DNA of 43,818 nucleotides from Terriglobia bacterium (GCA_020073015.1 JAIQFZ010000031.1:1-43818); one strand, 5' to 3'; positions 25,039 through 34,932 are shown, counted from the stretch's first letter. Notes: generated by a model from the sequence alone, not told the origin. Translations and numbers: made by a program.

Positions 25039-25958
25039 TGGCTCGATCCTCGTGATGGGCTGCTCAAAATCGGTTTCATCGGAATCAGCAAGGAAAACTT
25101 GCAACCGGCTCCCGGCTCGCTTTCCACCCAGATCTTCCCACCCATGCTCTGTAATAGCCGGCGGGCAATGGCCAATCCGAGCCCCATGCCTTCCGCCGCT
25201 TCGTTGCCCGGCAGGCGGAAGAAATCGTCGAAAATCTCCATATGAAACTCGGGTGGAATGCCGGGTCCGGTATCGGAAACGCTGACCTTGACGGCGTTGG
25301 GTATGCTCAACGCCTGACGGCGGCGCTCTCCGCTTCCCACCGGTTGGCTGGTGCTCCGGCGCTCCCACATATACGGTTCCGCATGCAGCCAGACGGTACC
25401 CCCTTGAGGAGTGTACTTGGATGCGTTTTCCAGAAGATTGGAGACGACTCGCTGGATCTTGGCTCCGTCAAAAGCAAAGGGCGTCAGTTTGTCGTTGGCC
25501 AGAAAATATAGGGCGAGGCCGCGCTCCTGAAAGCGTCCCGACCAGAGCCGGCAAACCTCGGAGAGGCAGGCGTTCATGTCTCCCTGCACAAACTGCATGC
25601 GCAGTTCTCCGGTCTCAAGCACGCTGAAGGTCAGGAAATCCTGGATGAAGTGCTGCAAGCGCTGCCCGCTGGAAAACATGTCCTGCATCACTTCTCGTTG
25701 ACGCTCGTTCAGTGGCCCGAGTTTTTGACTTTGCAACAGTTCGATGTAGCCATTCAGGATGGATAAGGGCGTCTTGAGATCGTGGGCGGCGGAAGCAAGA
25801 GCATTGGTGGTCCGCAGAAAGCGATCGCGCAGTTGTTCGAGCTCTTGCGCGATATCTCCTGGCTCGGAGACACGCCTCCTGGCCTCCGAAGGCACGTCTT
25901 CCCTGGAGCCAGTACCAGCGGCAGGAGGGACTAGGCTTTTGTCAGGCGTCGCAGCCAT
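25035..25958 (-). CDS. Cytosolic sensor histidine kinase partnered with the sigma-54 regulator
   Basis: This 307-residue kinase has no membrane segment and no recognisable sensory domain. The HisKA H-box is ASAAHDLKTPLSILNGYIEL with His59. The ATPase domain shows an N-box (VVSNLLENASKYTP), a G1 box (VSDTGPGIP) and a G2 box (GMGLGLAIARRLLQ). The first 45 residues are polar and probably flexible. It overlaps the response regulator gene by ATGA, so the pair should be made together and act as a cognate two-component system. The signal may arrive through a protein partner since no input domain is present. Confidence 0.92.
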   Translation of the reverse strand: MAATPDKSLVPPAAGTGSREDVPSEARRRVSEPGDIAQELEQLRDRFLRTTNALASAAHDLKTPLSILNGYIELLQSQKLGPLNERQREVMQDMFSSGQRLQHFIQDFLTFSVLETGELRMQFVQGDMNACLSEVCRLWSGRFQERGLALYFLANDKLTPFAFDGAKIQRVVSNLLENASKYTPQGGTVWLHAEPYMWERRSTSQPVGSGERRRQALSIPNAVKVSVSDTGPGIPPEFHMEIFDDFFRLPGNEAAEGMGLGLAIARRLLQSMGGKIWVESEPGAGCKFSLLIPMKPILSSPSRGSSQ

Positions 25959-26226
25959 CCAGGACCTTAGAAAAGGACAATGTGGGGAGGAAAAATCGCT
26001 ACCGTCAGAACGAAGGTGGACTCATCGTAAGGCAGGCTCACCCTAGTGTCAATGACAAACGAGCCTCCTACGTCACTGAAGGGAAAAATGTTGCACTTTT
26101 TTACGGTGACTGAAAGTCAACTAATAACCTTATGGAGGGGAGGTTACTTGGGCAATCCCCGTGCTGGTCGCGAAGTTTGCGGGGATCACGAGGCCCCAAG
26201 ACCTGCCATGAAGTTTGGCCCCTGAG

Positions 26227-26658
26227 ATGCGAGGTTATGCCTGTTTTCACCCCCTTTTGGACAGGCTCGAAACGGTGAATCATACTTTCTCCAAGAAAGA
26301 CAGGCGGAAGTGGCCGAGATTGAAGCTCGCTATCCCGGTTTTCGTCCGTACTCGCGGGGCGGACGGCAAGGATTCCCTGGAGTTTGCCACTGCCATCAAT
26401 GTATCTCCGGGGGGAGCTTTAGTTGTCGCCCGCCGATCGCTGACGAAGTCGGCATGGGTCTCTTTGGAGATTCCGAGTGCTCCCATCGCTCCGGTACATG
26501 GAATGCCCCGCTCCGCCCGAACCATTCGTGCTAAGGCCATGTGGATCAGCCATTTGGACGACTATCATCTGCTGGGCTTGAAGTTCGCTCGGCCGCTTGG
26601 CACGGACGGGATTAGAGCCCCTCGGGTGCGTTTGAGGAAAGCACGTTCTGCTGTGTGA
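26227..26658 (+). CDS. PilZ domain protein
   Basis: The core matches a PilZ fold, which binds c-di-GMP: KKDRRKWPRLKLAIPVFVRT supplies the arginine-containing N-terminal segment and INVSPGGALVV the (D/N)xSxxG-type motif. RRKWPRL is a variant of RxxxR. The start is uncertain: ATG 26227 gives 143 residues, while GTG 26275 would give 127 residues beginning MNHTFSKKDRRKW, with GGACAGG upstream. It faces away from the kinase-regulator pair and precedes the sigma-54 activator, so it may belong to the same signalling group. The downstream target is unknown. Confidence 0.72.
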   Translation: MRGYACFHPLLDRLETVNHTFSKKDRRKWPRLKLAIPVFVRTRGADGKDSLEFATAINVSPGGALVVARRSLTKSAWVSLEIPSAPIAPVHGMPRSARTIRAKAMWISHLDDYHLLGLKFARPLGTDGIRAPRVRLRKARSAV

Positions 26659-26690
26659 AAACTTTTTCCCTACCCTAACCTGTCTCAAGA

Positions 26691-26706
26691 TGGCACTTCT
26701 GTGCCA
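26691..26706. promoter_or_regulatory. Inverted repeat TGGCAC-TTCT-GTGCCA
   Basis: A perfect 6-bp inverted repeat with a 4-base spacer lies upstream of the sigma-54 activator gene. The left half looks like a -24 element, but the GG to GC spacing is one base short for sigma-54. It could be an activator or repressor site. Confidence 0.3.
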
Positions 26707-26805
26707 TATGCTCGTCCGCTCCGAACCAGCATAGTTCCGGGTAACGTCCCGAAGGAACTAGAGTTAAGGCATCTCCTGCCAACTCCGTCCAACCGATATC
26801 GAGTT

Positions 26806-26821
26806 TGGTGCTCGGGATGCA
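26806..26821 (+). promoter_or_regulatory. Candidate sigma-54 promoter of the activator gene
   Basis: TGGTGCTCGGGATGCA has GG and GC dinucleotides at the correct 10-base spacing of a -24/-12 promoter, matching TGGCAC-N5-TTGCA at most positions. Transcription would start near 26832, about 40 bases before the ATG at 26872. An inverted repeat ATGCAC-TTTTA-GTGCAT (26817-26833) overlaps its -12 half. Confidence 0.45.
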
Positions 26822-26871
26822 CTTTTAGTGCATGCGGTTGACGTTCACCCGCTTTGGGGGCACTCGGTCCT

Positions 26872-27951
26872 ATGACAACACTTTCCGTAAGTTCTCTAGC
26901 GCAGTCCCTCGGCGAAATCCCCCCTGAAAGCATCATTTTTGGACACTCGGAGGTCATGCAGGCGGTTCGTTCCCGGCTGGCCAAAGTAGCGGCTGCGAAT
27001 GTGCCGGTCTTGATCAATGGCGAGAGCGGTACGGGAAAAGACATCATCGCGCGCATGATTCACGGGTTATCGCCGTGGAAGAGCGGGCCCTATGTGAAAG
27101 TGAATTGTCCGGCGATTCCCGGAACCCTGCTCGAGAGTGAGTTATTCGGATACGAAAAGGGAGCTTTCACAGGCGCTTTCGGGGCGAAGCCCGGCCGGGT
27201 CGAACTGGCCCACCGTGGAACCTTGTTCCTGGATGAGATTTCCGAACTTGACCTGTCTCTGCAATCGAAACTCCTGCAACTCCTGCAGGACGGGCAATTC
27301 TGCCGGATCGGCGCGCAGGAAGATAAGAAGGTCGAGGTCCGGGTGGTGTGCGCGACCAACCGGCATCTGGAGTCGGAGATCGAGTCGGGCACGTTCCGCC
27401 AGGATCTGTTCTACCGTATCAACGTTGTAAATCTGCGCATGCCAGCGTTGCGGGAGCGGCGCGGCGACATCGAAGATCTCGCCCACTACTTTCTCGAATA
27501 CTACAACCGCAAGTTCAACTGCCGCGCGCGGCCTCTGTCGAATGAAGTGCTCGGGGTGCTGCAGAAGTATCATTGGCCGGGCAACATCCGCGAGTTAGAG
27601 AACCTGATCAAGCGCTACGTGATCCTCGGCCACGAAGAAGTGATCACCAACGATCTGGTGGCTCGCGAGCCCGACTTCTTCAATCCGGAGATTTCGCTGG
27701 ACGGCCCGATCTCACTGAAGAAAGTGACGCGGCAAGCGGTGCGCGAACTGGAGCGCAAGATCATCCTGAAGGTGCTGCAACAGCATCATTGGAATCGCAA
27801 GCAGGCGGCACGTACCCTAAGCATCAGCTATCGCGCGCTGCTCTACAAGATACGGGATGCGGGCTTGCCGTCGAACCGGGCGCTGCGCCTGCAGCAGGAA
27901 GAAAAGACCAACTCCAACGGGAACGGGAAGATCGAGGCCACCGCCGACTAA
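26872..27951 (+). CDS. Receiver-less sigma-54 activator (AAA+ plus Fis HTH)
   Basis: This 359-residue bacterial enhancer-binding protein begins almost directly with the AAA+ domain. Walker A is GESGTGK (50-56), the GAFTGA loop is at 97-102, Walker B is LFLDEI and the arginine-finger region reads FRQDLFYRINVVNLRMP. A C-terminal Fis-type helix-turn-helix (HHWNRKQAARTLSISYRALL) is followed by a polar Asn- and Glu-rich tail. The N-terminal 20 residues are too short for a sensory domain, so activity is probably set by expression or by a partner, as in PspF. The ATG at 26872 is preceded by GGGGG. A candidate sigma-54 promoter upstream suggests autoactivation. It converges on the DUF4259 gene with stops adjacent. 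Confidence 0.92.
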   Translation: MTTLSVSSLAQSLGEIPPESIIFGHSEVMQAVRSRLAKVAAANVPVLINGESGTGKDIIARMIHGLSPWKSGPYVKVNCPAIPGTLLESELFGYEKGAFTGAFGAKPGRVELAHRGTLFLDEISELDLSLQSKLLQLLQDGQFCRIGAQEDKKVEVRVVCATNRHLESEIESGTFRQDLFYRINVVNLRMPALRERRGDIEDLAHYFLEYYNRKFNCRARPLSNEVLGVLQKYHWPGNIRELENLIKRYVILGHEEVITNDLVAREPDFFNPEISLDGPISLKKVTRQAVRELERKIILKVLQQHHWNRKQAARTLSISYRALLYKIRDAGLPSNRALRLQQEEKTNSNGNGKIEATAD

Positions 27952-28347
27952 TCAGTCCGCGAGCCTCTTCTCCAAGTCACGGAGGCTGGCGCTCCACTCG
28001 TTGAGCCCCTCCGCCTCGAGCCACAGGTCCTTGAGTTCGGAATTGCTTCGGATCTTGCTGACGGCCCGCCTCGCCAACTCGTTCAGGTTGGCAGTGGCTC
28101 CACTCCTGGTCGCACTGATCCAATCTGCCATCTCCCGCGGGACATGGTTCGAAGGCGCACCCTTCAACCCGGCAATCGCTTCGGCGGCCGCGATGGCGAC
28201 GCTGCTTTCGGGTGCTTCCAGATAGTTGCGCTCATCGGCGGCACGAGCCAGAATCTGCTTGAGGTCATCGATCCCAAGCGATCTGAGTTGCCCAAGAAAA
28301 TCCTGCGCATCATCGTTTTCGAAGCTGCCCGTTCCCCACCCGCCCAT
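27952..28347 (-). CDS. DUF4259 domain protein
   Basis: The start MGGWGTGSFENDDAQDFL is the hallmark of DUF4259, and the rest is a helical region of about 115 residues. GGAGGG lies about 6 bases before the ATG. The molecular function of this family is not known. It is encoded convergently with the sigma-54 activator (stops abut at 27951/27952) and runs in the same direction as comM. Confidence 0.85.
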   Translation of the reverse strand: MGGWGTGSFENDDAQDFLGQLRSLGIDDLKQILARAADERNYLEAPESSVAIAAAEAIAGLKGAPSNHVPREMADWISATRSGATANLNELARRAVSKIRSNSELKDLWLEAEGLNEWSASLRDLEKRLAD

Positions 28348-28425
28348 GCGCCCTCCAGCACTTTGTTTCTGTGTATCACGCGGGCTGCCTGGTTTGTAAC
28401 TTTTTCCAAAGGAAGAAAGGACCTG

Positions 28426-29973
28426 TCACGCCCAGAACGTGCGGTCGAGCGTGCGGTACTGGATGGCCTCGGCGATGTGCTTGGGCTCCAACTGGGGAAC
28501 CCCCTCCAGGTCGGCAATGGTGCGCGCAACTTTCAGGATACGGTCGTGGGCACGGGCACTGAGCCCTTGCTGCGTCATGGCGCGTTCTAGGAGCCGCTCG
28601 CAATCTGCCGACAGTTCGCAGAAGGTGCGGATGTACCGGCTCGACATTTGCGCGTTGCAGAAAACCTTTTCACGGCCGGAAGAGAAGCGCGCGAGCTGGA
28701 TCTGGCGAGCCCGGATGACGCGCTCCAGAATCTGCGACGAACTCTCCGGTTCGGCACGGCTGCGCATTTCCTTGTAGTTGACTCCCGGCACGTCGATGTG
28801 AATGTCGATGCGATCCAGCAGCGGCCCGGAGATCTTGGAGATGTAGCGCTGAATCATAGGGGGCGTACAGTGGCATTCGCGAGTGCGGTCGTTGTGAAAT
28901 CCGCACGGACACGGATTCATGGCCGCCGCCAGCATGAAGCGCGCGGGGAACGTCAGCGACATGGCCGCACGCGCAATGCAAACGGTGCCCTCTTCCAGGG
29001 GCTGGCGCATGACTTCGAGCACGTTGCGTGGGAACTCCGGGAGTTCGTCAAGAAACAGGACTCCGTTGTGTGCCAGCGAGACCTCGCCCGGTCGAGGGAT
29101 GGCTCCGCCACCGATCAGGCCGGCATCGGAGATCGTGTGATGGGGAGAGCGGAAAGGCCGCATGCCGACCAGCCCGGCGCGAGCATCCAGCACCCCAGCC
29201 ACGCTGTGAATCTTGGTGGTCTCCAGAGCCTCTTCGAACGTGAACGGCGGCAGAATGGTCGGCATCCGCTTCGCCAGCATGGTCTTGCCGGAACCAGGGG
29301 GACCGATCATGAGGATATTGTGCCCGCCTGCGCACGCCACTTCGAGGGCGCGCTTCGCGGTCTGCTGGCCGCGAACATCCTTGAAATCGACGCAGAAGTG
29401 CTGCGCCTCACTCAACAGTTGATTGCTGTTGACCTCCAGCCGCGAGATGCCATTGCCGGAATTGATGAAATGAATCACATCGAGCAGCGATTTCACTGGG
29501 TAAACTTCGACACCGCTCACCATGGCTGCCTCGCGCGCGTTGACCTCGGGCACGATCATGCGCCTCACTTTTCTCCCGCGCGCTTCAATGGCAATGGGCA
29601 AAGCGCCGCGGACTCCGCGCAAGCTTCCATCGAGGGACAGTTCACCGACAAACAGGGCGTCCGGAATTTCCTTCTTGTTCAGCCCGCCGTAGGCGCCCAG
29701 GATGCCCAGAGCCATGGGCAGATCGAAGCCGGAACCTTCCTTGCGGATGTCCGCGGGGGCGAGGTTAATCGTGATATCGGTGGGAGGAATATCGTAGCCG
29801 CAATTCTTCAGGGCGGCGCGGACTCGGTCCCGGCTCTCGCGCACGGCAGCATCCGGCAAGCCGACGGTATGAAAGCGATCTTCGTTCTGCTTGATGCCGG
29901 AGACGTCGACTTCCACCTCGATGATGTTGGCATCGATGCCGTAAACGGCAGCACTCAGAGTCTTATAGAGCAT
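28426..29973 (-). CDS. comM: ComM/YifB family Mg-chelatase-like AAA+ ATPase
   Basis: This is a 515-residue protein. The N-terminal Lon-like domain shows [19 protein letters not shown] and [20 protein letters not shown]. The central AAA+ domain has Walker A GPPGSGKT and Walker [12 protein letters not shown], and the C-terminal Mg_chelatase_C region carries a cysteine cluster ([13 protein letters not shown]). ComM is a hexameric helicase that promotes branch migration of donor DNA during natural transformation. I chose the ATG at 29973 ([13 protein letters not shown]), the usual start of the family; the open frame extends further without homology. Its promoter must lie in the roughly 215-bp gap shared with the divergent kinase gene. 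Confidence 0.94.
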   Translation of the reverse strand: MLYKTLSAAVYGIDANIIEVEVDVSGIKQNEDRFHTVGLPDAAVRESRDRVRAALKNCGYDIPPTDITINLAPADIRKEGSGFDLPMALGILGAYGGLNKKEIPDALFVGELSLDGSLRGVRGALPIAIEARGRKVRRMIVPEVNAREAAMVSGVEVYPVKSLLDVIHFINSGNGISRLEVNSNQLLSEAQHFCVDFKDVRGQQTAKRALEVACAGGHNILMIGPPGSGKTMLAKRMPTILPPFTFEEALETTKIHSVAGVLDARAGLVGMRPFRSPHHTISDAGLIGGGAIPRPGEVSLAHNGVLFLDELPEFPRNVLEVMRQPLEEGTVCIARAAMSLTFPARFMLAAAMNPCPCGFHNDRTRECHCTPPMIQRYISKISGPLLDRIDIHIDVPGVNYKEMRSRAEPESSSQILERVIRARQIQLARFSSGREKVFCNAQMSSRYIRTFCELSADCERLLERAMTQQGLSARAHDRILKVARTIADLEGVPQLEPKHIAEAIQYRTLDRTFWA

Positions 29974-30189
29974 AGGGCAACGCTGGGCACACGAAGAGTA
30001 GGGCGAGGTGGGAGATCCTGAGCACGATCCTACGTGGCCCGCACCCGCCCGGCGGTGATGCAAGTCACCCATTACCGTGATGGAACGTTCTAGCGTGGAC
30101 GAAAGTGTTCGGTGCTAGGCTAGTTGCAACCGGTCGGAATGCTGCCCGATGCTTCCGACGGGGTTTCGAGACCATGAGGTCCCCAAAGA

Positions 30190-32322
30190 ATGTCTGACGA
30201 AGGTTCGACCAACCGGCCCGAGGATCCCGGAAAAAGCGGCCTGGACCGTGAAGAAAACCGTCTGTGGCGATGGGCCCTCGGTCTGCTCGTGCTGCTGGCG
30301 ACGGCGGTAGCAGCGCTGTCCTGGGAACAACTGAAGGACTTGCCGTACAAGCTGTGGGCAATTCCCGTCGGGCTGTTTGTGCTTTCCGTTCTGTTTGCGA
30401 GCTACGCCTTCGGACGCAAGCGCGAAGTCACGGAACTCAAGCAGATCCTGAGGGGCTTTCAGGATCGCACCGGAGTAACTCCGTCGGAAGAGCAGTTGGA
30501 CCAACTCAGCCAGATGATTGCGCGCTCGCAGCGCAACTTCAAAGAGCTGATCGATTCGCTCGATGACGCAGCACTTGCCATTTCTCTGGATGGCACCTTG
30601 CGTACCGTGAACCGTCGCGTCACGGAGGTATTGGGCATACCGTACTCCCAATTGGTGGGTCACAAACTGGAAGAATTCCTGGCGGCGCCTTTGCGCGCGG
30701 AAGGAACCGGCACCCTGGCCCGGTTCCTGGAGCGGCGTCACTGGACTGGCGTGGTCCAGGTTGAGCTGAAAAACGGTACCCGGTCCCAATACTACGATTG
30801 TGTGGTCAATGCCATCGTCAAAGGCGATGAGATCGCCGGCGCCAGCGTGCTGGCCCGCGACGTTACCGGGCACCGAGACAAAGAGAGGCGTTTCACCCAA
30901 CTGTTCGAAAGCCTGCAGGAAGGCGTATACATCAGCACTCCGGAAGGCAAGCTGCTCGACGTAAATCCGGCACTGGTGGCGATGCTGGGATACAGCAGCA
31001 AAGACGAACTGTTCAGCCTACCGCCCGAAGGCTTGAATGCGGACAGCGATCCCGAACCCGTGCTGGGACGAACCGGCAGCCACAGCGGCAGTACACGCAC
31101 CCGCGAGGTGCGGCTCAAGAGAAAAGACGGCAGCCTTGCCGTCTGCGTGGATAGCTCGACTGGAGTGATGGACGCGGGACGGATCGTTCGCTATCAAGGA
31201 ACGCTGGTGGACGTCACCGAAAAGCGGGCCATGGAACGGCAGCTGCGGCGGCAGGAAGAATTCCGGCGGCACCTGCTGGAGAGTTTTCCGGACCTGATTC
31301 TCGTTCTCGACCTGCAAGAACAGTACACGTTTGTGAGCGCCCGCATCCGCGACCTTCTGGGCTACGGCCCCGAACAGCTTATGGGCAAGAAGATCGAGGA
31401 GGCGAAAGACACTTCTTCTGAACTGGTCAACCTCTATCGAACTGTCGCCAACGGCAAGAATGCGCTCGCCTCCTGCGAATATGGCGCGCAGCACCAGGAC
31501 GGCAGCTGGCGCACGATGCTGGGTATGGCCAGCCCTCTGCTGGATGCGGAAGGGAGACGGGCCGGAGTGATCATCTCCGTCCGCGACATCACCGTCGAGA
31601 AGAAGCTGGAACAACAGATTATTCAGAGTGAGCGTCTGGCCGCCATGGGACAGATGATCGGCGGCTTCGCCCACGAACTCAACAATCCCCTGACCAGCAT
31701 CCTGGGCATGGCCGACCTGCTGCAGGAATCAGAGACCAGCGAATCCGCACGCAAGCAGATTGGAATTCTGCACCAGCAGGCCAGGCGCGCGGCCGAAATC
31801 GTACAGAACCTGCAATTTTTCGCGCGGCCGCCGGCTCCCGGGCGCAGCCAGGTCAATCTGAGCGAACTCATCCAGCGCACCGTCCACCTGCAAGCGTATC
31901 CGCTGCGCAAAAGCAATATCACCGTGGACTTTCTGCTGGAACCAGCGATGCCGGCGGTCATCGCCGATCCCAATCAGCTGATGCAGGTGTTTCTGAATCT
32001 GCTCTTGAACGCGGAGCAAGCCATTCGCGAGAATCGCGAGAAGGGCACGATTCGCGTGCGCATGGGACGAAACGATGATGCCGTATGGATCGTGTTTCAG
32101 GACGATGGTCCCGGCATCACTCCCGAAAACCTGCCGCACATTTTTGATCCGTTCTTCACCACCAAGCGCCCCGGCCGCGGCACCGGCCTCGGACTGAGTA
32201 TCTGCAAGACGGTGTTGCGCGAGCACGGAGGCAACATCGAAGCCGCCACGGCCCCCGGCGGAGGAGCGATCTTCACGATCACGCTGCCGGTTGGCACGGG
32301 GGCGGAATCAGCTACGAAGTAA
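30190..32322 (+). CDS. Membrane histidine kinase with three PAS domains
   Basis: This is a 710-residue kinase. Two closely spaced membrane helices (about 28-46 and 56-75) form a hairpin anchor with almost no periplasmic loop. Three PAS domains follow (about 115-220, 235-350 and 355-475), then HisKA with His495 in FAHELNNPLTSILGMADLL, and a HATPase domain with N-box LLNAEQAIRENREKG, G1 DDGPGITP and G2 GRGTGLGLSICKT. The HELNNPL H-box is typical of NtrB-like kinases that pair with sigma-54 regulators. No response regulator is encoded next to it. The ATG has GAGG about 12 bases upstream. Confidence 0.92.
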   Translation: MSDEGSTNRPEDPGKSGLDREENRLWRWALGLLVLLATAVAALSWEQLKDLPYKLWAIPVGLFVLSVLFASYAFGRKREVTELKQILRGFQDRTGVTPSEEQLDQLSQMIARSQRNFKELIDSLDDAALAISLDGTLRTVNRRVTEVLGIPYSQLVGHKLEEFLAAPLRAEGTGTLARFLERRHWTGVVQVELKNGTRSQYYDCVVNAIVKGDEIAGASVLARDVTGHRDKERRFTQLFESLQEGVYISTPEGKLLDVNPALVAMLGYSSKDELFSLPPEGLNADSDPEPVLGRTGSHSGSTRTREVRLKRKDGSLAVCVDSSTGVMDAGRIVRYQGTLVDVTEKRAMERQLRRQEEFRRHLLESFPDLILVLDLQEQYTFVSARIRDLLGYGPEQLMGKKIEEAKDTSSELVNLYRTVANGKNALASCEYGAQHQDGSWRTMLGMASPLLDAEGRRAGVIISVRDITVEKKLEQQIIQSERLAAMGQMIGGFAHELNNPLTSILGMADLLQESETSESARKQIGILHQQARRAAEIVQNLQFFARPPAPGRSQVNLSELIQRTVHLQAYPLRKSNITVDFLLEPAMPAVIADPNQLMQVFLNLLLNAEQAIRENREKGTIRVRMGRNDDAVWIVFQDDGPGITPENLPHIFDPFFTTKRPGRGTGLGLSICKTVLREHGGNIEAATAPGGGAIFTITLPVGTGAESATK

Positions 32323-32416
32323 GCGGGTTTCGCCCATAACGGGGTTCTGAGCGCAAACGCCTGTTCTCGTCAACCACGCGATGTTGGGCTAGAATGCTGT
32401 CGCAGGGGGAGGTCCT

Positions 32417-33208
32417 ATGTGTACAGTACGGGCGCGAATCAGCCTGCTTCTGTGTGTGGCATGGGTGCTATTCGCCTCGCAGTGTGCCACCGCTCAGTTG
32501 GTAGCAACTAAGGACCTCACCGACACTGCGAGCGTTCCCACCGCGCCACCGACTTCGGCAGAACTGCCCTCTACCATCGGCACACCTGACAACCCCGAGA
32601 AACAAGATTGCTTCTTTGAGGTCGCCAATGGCGTCATTGTGCGAGACGTGCCGGAAAAGCTGCGCCTAGAAATCGTCGGCGTCGATCCCCGCCTCGTTTA
32701 TGACGGAACGGCGATGATGATCACAGTTCGCGTGAAGAACATCGGCGATCTGCCCGTTCTCGTTCCTTGGCAGACGAATCAGGTTGAACCCGACACCGAT
32801 CCCAAGAGTGGCGACACAAGCTATGAAAGCGCAACCATCCATCTAACATTCGGAACTCTCGAAGATCGAAAACATTGCACCTATCTGAAAGGCGAGGCGA
32901 CTCTCGCCGCCGCACCGAGCAATCGCGCTCAGCACTTGGAACTATTGTCTGGCCAGTGGGCGGATGTGAAGTTCAAGGCTGCTATTCAATGTGCTTCAAA
33001 AGAGACGTGGGCCTGCAAGCGATTCCACGCTGATGAACATGCTCAACTCACGGCGCATTGGTGGGAGTGGTTATTTACGCGGGAAGAAAAGGGATGCGGC
33101 GGAATGCGAGGCGCATACAAGTCTAGGACTCTTGAATCCAGCCCACTTGAGGTTGTTTACGTTGCCTCGCCGCCGTCGGACGAAAAGAAGGCTGCTCCAC
33201 CGCAGTAG
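32417..33208 (+). CDS. Secreted hypothetical protein (263 aa)
   Basis: A signal peptide (about 1-26: ISLLLCVAWVLFASQCATAQ) is followed by a Thr/Pro-rich linker and a beta-rich domain (about 65-200) with RLEIVGVDPRLVYDGTAMMI and VRVKNIGDLPVLVPW. That pattern resembles an Ig-like or NEAT-like sandwich. Several cysteines in the second half could form disulfides. GGGGGAGG before the ATG is a strong ribosome-binding site. I do not recognise the family and see no catalytic motif. It appears to be a single-gene unit between the PAS kinase and the convergent thiolase gene. Confidence 0.75.
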   Translation: MCTVRARISLLLCVAWVLFASQCATAQLVATKDLTDTASVPTAPPTSAELPSTIGTPDNPEKQDCFFEVANGVIVRDVPEKLRLEIVGVDPRLVYDGTAMMITVRVKNIGDLPVLVPWQTNQVEPDTDPKSGDTSYESATIHLTFGTLEDRKHCTYLKGEATLAAAPSNRAQHLELLSGQWADVKFKAAIQCASKETWACKRFHADEHAQLTAHWWEWLFTREEKGCGGMRGAYKSRTLESSPLEVVYVASPPSDEKKAAPPQ

Positions 33209-33306
33209 TTGGCATATCCTCTACGGTGAAAATCTTGTGTCGATCTTCCCGCGCAACCATAACTGTTGAAACATCCTCATTACACTCGGAACCGGGCTCC
33301 AGCCCG

Positions 33307-34500
33307 CTACCGTTCCACCGCCATCGCCACCGCATTCCCTCCACCCAAGCACAGAGCCGCAATGCCGCGGTGCACGTCGCGGCGAATCATCTCGTAGATC
33401 AGCGTAACCAGCACACGCGCGCCGCTCGCGCCGATGGGATGTCCGAGGGCAACCGCTCCCCCGTTCACGTTCACGCGGTTCATATCGAGGCCCAGTTCGC
33501 GGCACACGCCGAGCGCCTGCACGGAGAACGCTTCATTCAACTCGTAAAGATCAACCTCGTCTTTCTTCCATCCCGTCTTCTGCCAGATCTTCTGCACAGC
33601 CCCGACCGGGGCCATCATCACCCATTTCGGCTCGACGCCGCTGGTCGCCTGGGCCACGATCCGGACCATCGGCGTGGCGCCCAGTTCCTTCGCACGCGCC
33701 GCGCTGGTCACAACCGCCGCCGCCGCCCCATCATTCACTCCGGGGGCGTTGGCCGCGGTCACCGTGCCATCCTTCTTGAAGGCCGCCTTGAGCGAGCGCA
33801 GGACTTCGATGGTGGTGTCCTCGCGCGGGCCTTCGTCCTGGTCGAAGATCACGGGCGGCTGGCCCTTCTTCTTCGCCGGCAGCTCCACCGGGACGATCTG
33901 CGACTTAAACCGGCATTCCTTCTGAGCGGCAATCGCTTTGCGGTGCGAGGTCACCGCGAACTCATCCTGCTCCTCGCGCGTGATGCCATATTTCTCAGCG
34001 ACGTTCTCGCCCGTGATGCCCATGTGGTAGTCGTTGTAAATATCCCACAACCCATCGTGCACCATGGAATCGATCACTTGCCCGTTGCCCAGCCGATACC
34101 CTTTGCGCGCGTTCGGCAGGAGGTACGGGGCGTTGCTCATCGACTCCATGCCACCCGCCACCACGATGGAACTGTTGCCGGTCTCGATCGCCTGCGCGGC
34201 CAGGGCAACCGCCTTCAGTCCCGAGCCACAAACCTTGTTAATCGTCATGGCACCCACTTCTGGGGCCAATCCGCCATAGAGCGCTGCCTGTCGAGCGGGG
34301 TTTTGACCGAGTCCCGCCGACAGAACGTTGCCCATGATGCACTCGTCCACCTGCGGCGGCTGAAGGTTTGCCCGCTTCACCGCCTCGCGCACAGCAATCG
34401 CACCCAGTTGCGTAGCGCTCAGGTCACTCAGGCTTCCTTGAAACTTTCCGATCGGCGTGCGGCACCCTGCAATGATCACGACATCATTAGAACCGGCCAT
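33307..34500 (-). CDS. Acetyl-CoA C-acetyltransferase (thiolase)
   Basis: This 397-residue thiolase has the acylated Cys91 in [11 protein letters not shown], the His of [16 protein letters not shown] and the C-terminal catalytic Cys in [10 protein letters not shown]. Length and motifs fit biosynthetic AtoB/PhaA-type enzymes, which condense two acetyl-CoA to acetoacetyl-CoA, or cleave it. The cytoplasmic enzyme could feed the mevalonate, ketone or polyhydroxyalkanoate routes, and no partner genes of those routes are beside it. GGAAGGA lies about 10 bases before the ATG at 34500. Confidence 0.94.
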   Translation of the reverse strand: MAGSNDVVIIAGCRTPIGKFQGSLSDLSATQLGAIAVREAVKRANLQPPQVDECIMGNVLSAGLGQNPARQAALYGGLAPEVGAMTINKVCGSGLKAVALAAQAIETGNSSIVVAGGMESMSNAPYLLPNARKGYRLGNGQVIDSMVHDGLWDIYNDYHMGITGENVAEKYGITREEQDEFAVTSHRKAIAAQKECRFKSQIVPVELPAKKKGQPPVIFDQDEGPREDTTIEVLRSLKAAFKKDGTVTAANAPGVNDGAAAAVVTSAARAKELGATPMVRIVAQATSGVEPKWVMMAPVGAVQKIWQKTGWKKDEVDLYELNEAFSVQALGVCRELGLDMNRVNVNGGAVALGHPIGASGARVLVTLIYEMIRRDVHRGIAALCLGGGNAVAMAVER

Positions 34501-34759
34501 AGATGCGCTCCTTCCAACAAGTCCTCGCTTCGAAAAGTACTGTCAATTATAGATCGCAGAGCCTTGAACAATGCTCCACGAGAGGCGACCTCTGTTGTAT
34601 TGCGATGAAGGGTTGCTCTTCGGCTGGGCACGCGCGAAGATGATCGCGTCGAGTGCCCCGCGAAGCCGCAACGTGATCGCAGTGCGATTTTTTCTTGCGC
34701 GAGCTACGCGTGGTGACTTTGGTGCGTCGTGGAGCGCGCTCGATTCGATCATTTTTTTC

Positions 34760-34788
34760 TTGACTTCGTTCTGCGTTGACTCTATACA
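34760..34788 (+). promoter_or_regulatory. Strong sigma-70-type promoter of the mini transcription unit
   Basis: TTGACT at 34760-34765 and TATACA at 34783-34788 are separated by exactly 17 bases. A T-rich tract lies just upstream (34752-34758). Transcription would begin near 34795. This is the clearest vegetative promoter in the window. Confidence 0.75.
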
Positions 34789-34853
34789 TTCAATCAGTTG
34801 CAACATACGACCGTTGCAAGATTCCATGAAGAATGGAAAGGGAGAATAGATCC

Positions 34854-34901
34854 ATGGCAACCAAAAAGAAAGCAAAGAAGAAAAGCAGCAAGAAGCACTA
34901 A
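34854..34901 (+). CDS. 15-residue lysine-rich micro-ORF (MATKKKAKKKSSKKH)
   Basis: The ORF has ATG, 15 codons and TAA, with AAGGGAG about 10 bases upstream as a good ribosome-binding site. Eight of the 15 residues are lysine, as in nucleic-acid-binding tails of histone H1-like proteins. It lies between a strong promoter (34760-34788) and a strong terminator (34933-34962), so a transcript of about 170 bases is predicted. Whether the product is a peptide or the transcript acts as a small RNA cannot be decided from sequence alone. Confidence 0.5.
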   Translation: MATKKKAKKKSSKKH

Positions 34902-34932
34902 GCACTAAGCACCTTGCTCTAAAGGCAACGAC

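Noticed and set aside
28648-30021. Plus-strand open frame of 457 codons opposite comM
   Set aside because: ComM motifs are complete on the other strand, and this product is low-complexity and Arg/His-rich.
33226-34608. Plus-strand open frame of 460 codons opposite the thiolase gene
   Set aside because: The thiolase on the minus strand has all catalytic motifs and a good ribosome-binding site, so this frame is its shadow.
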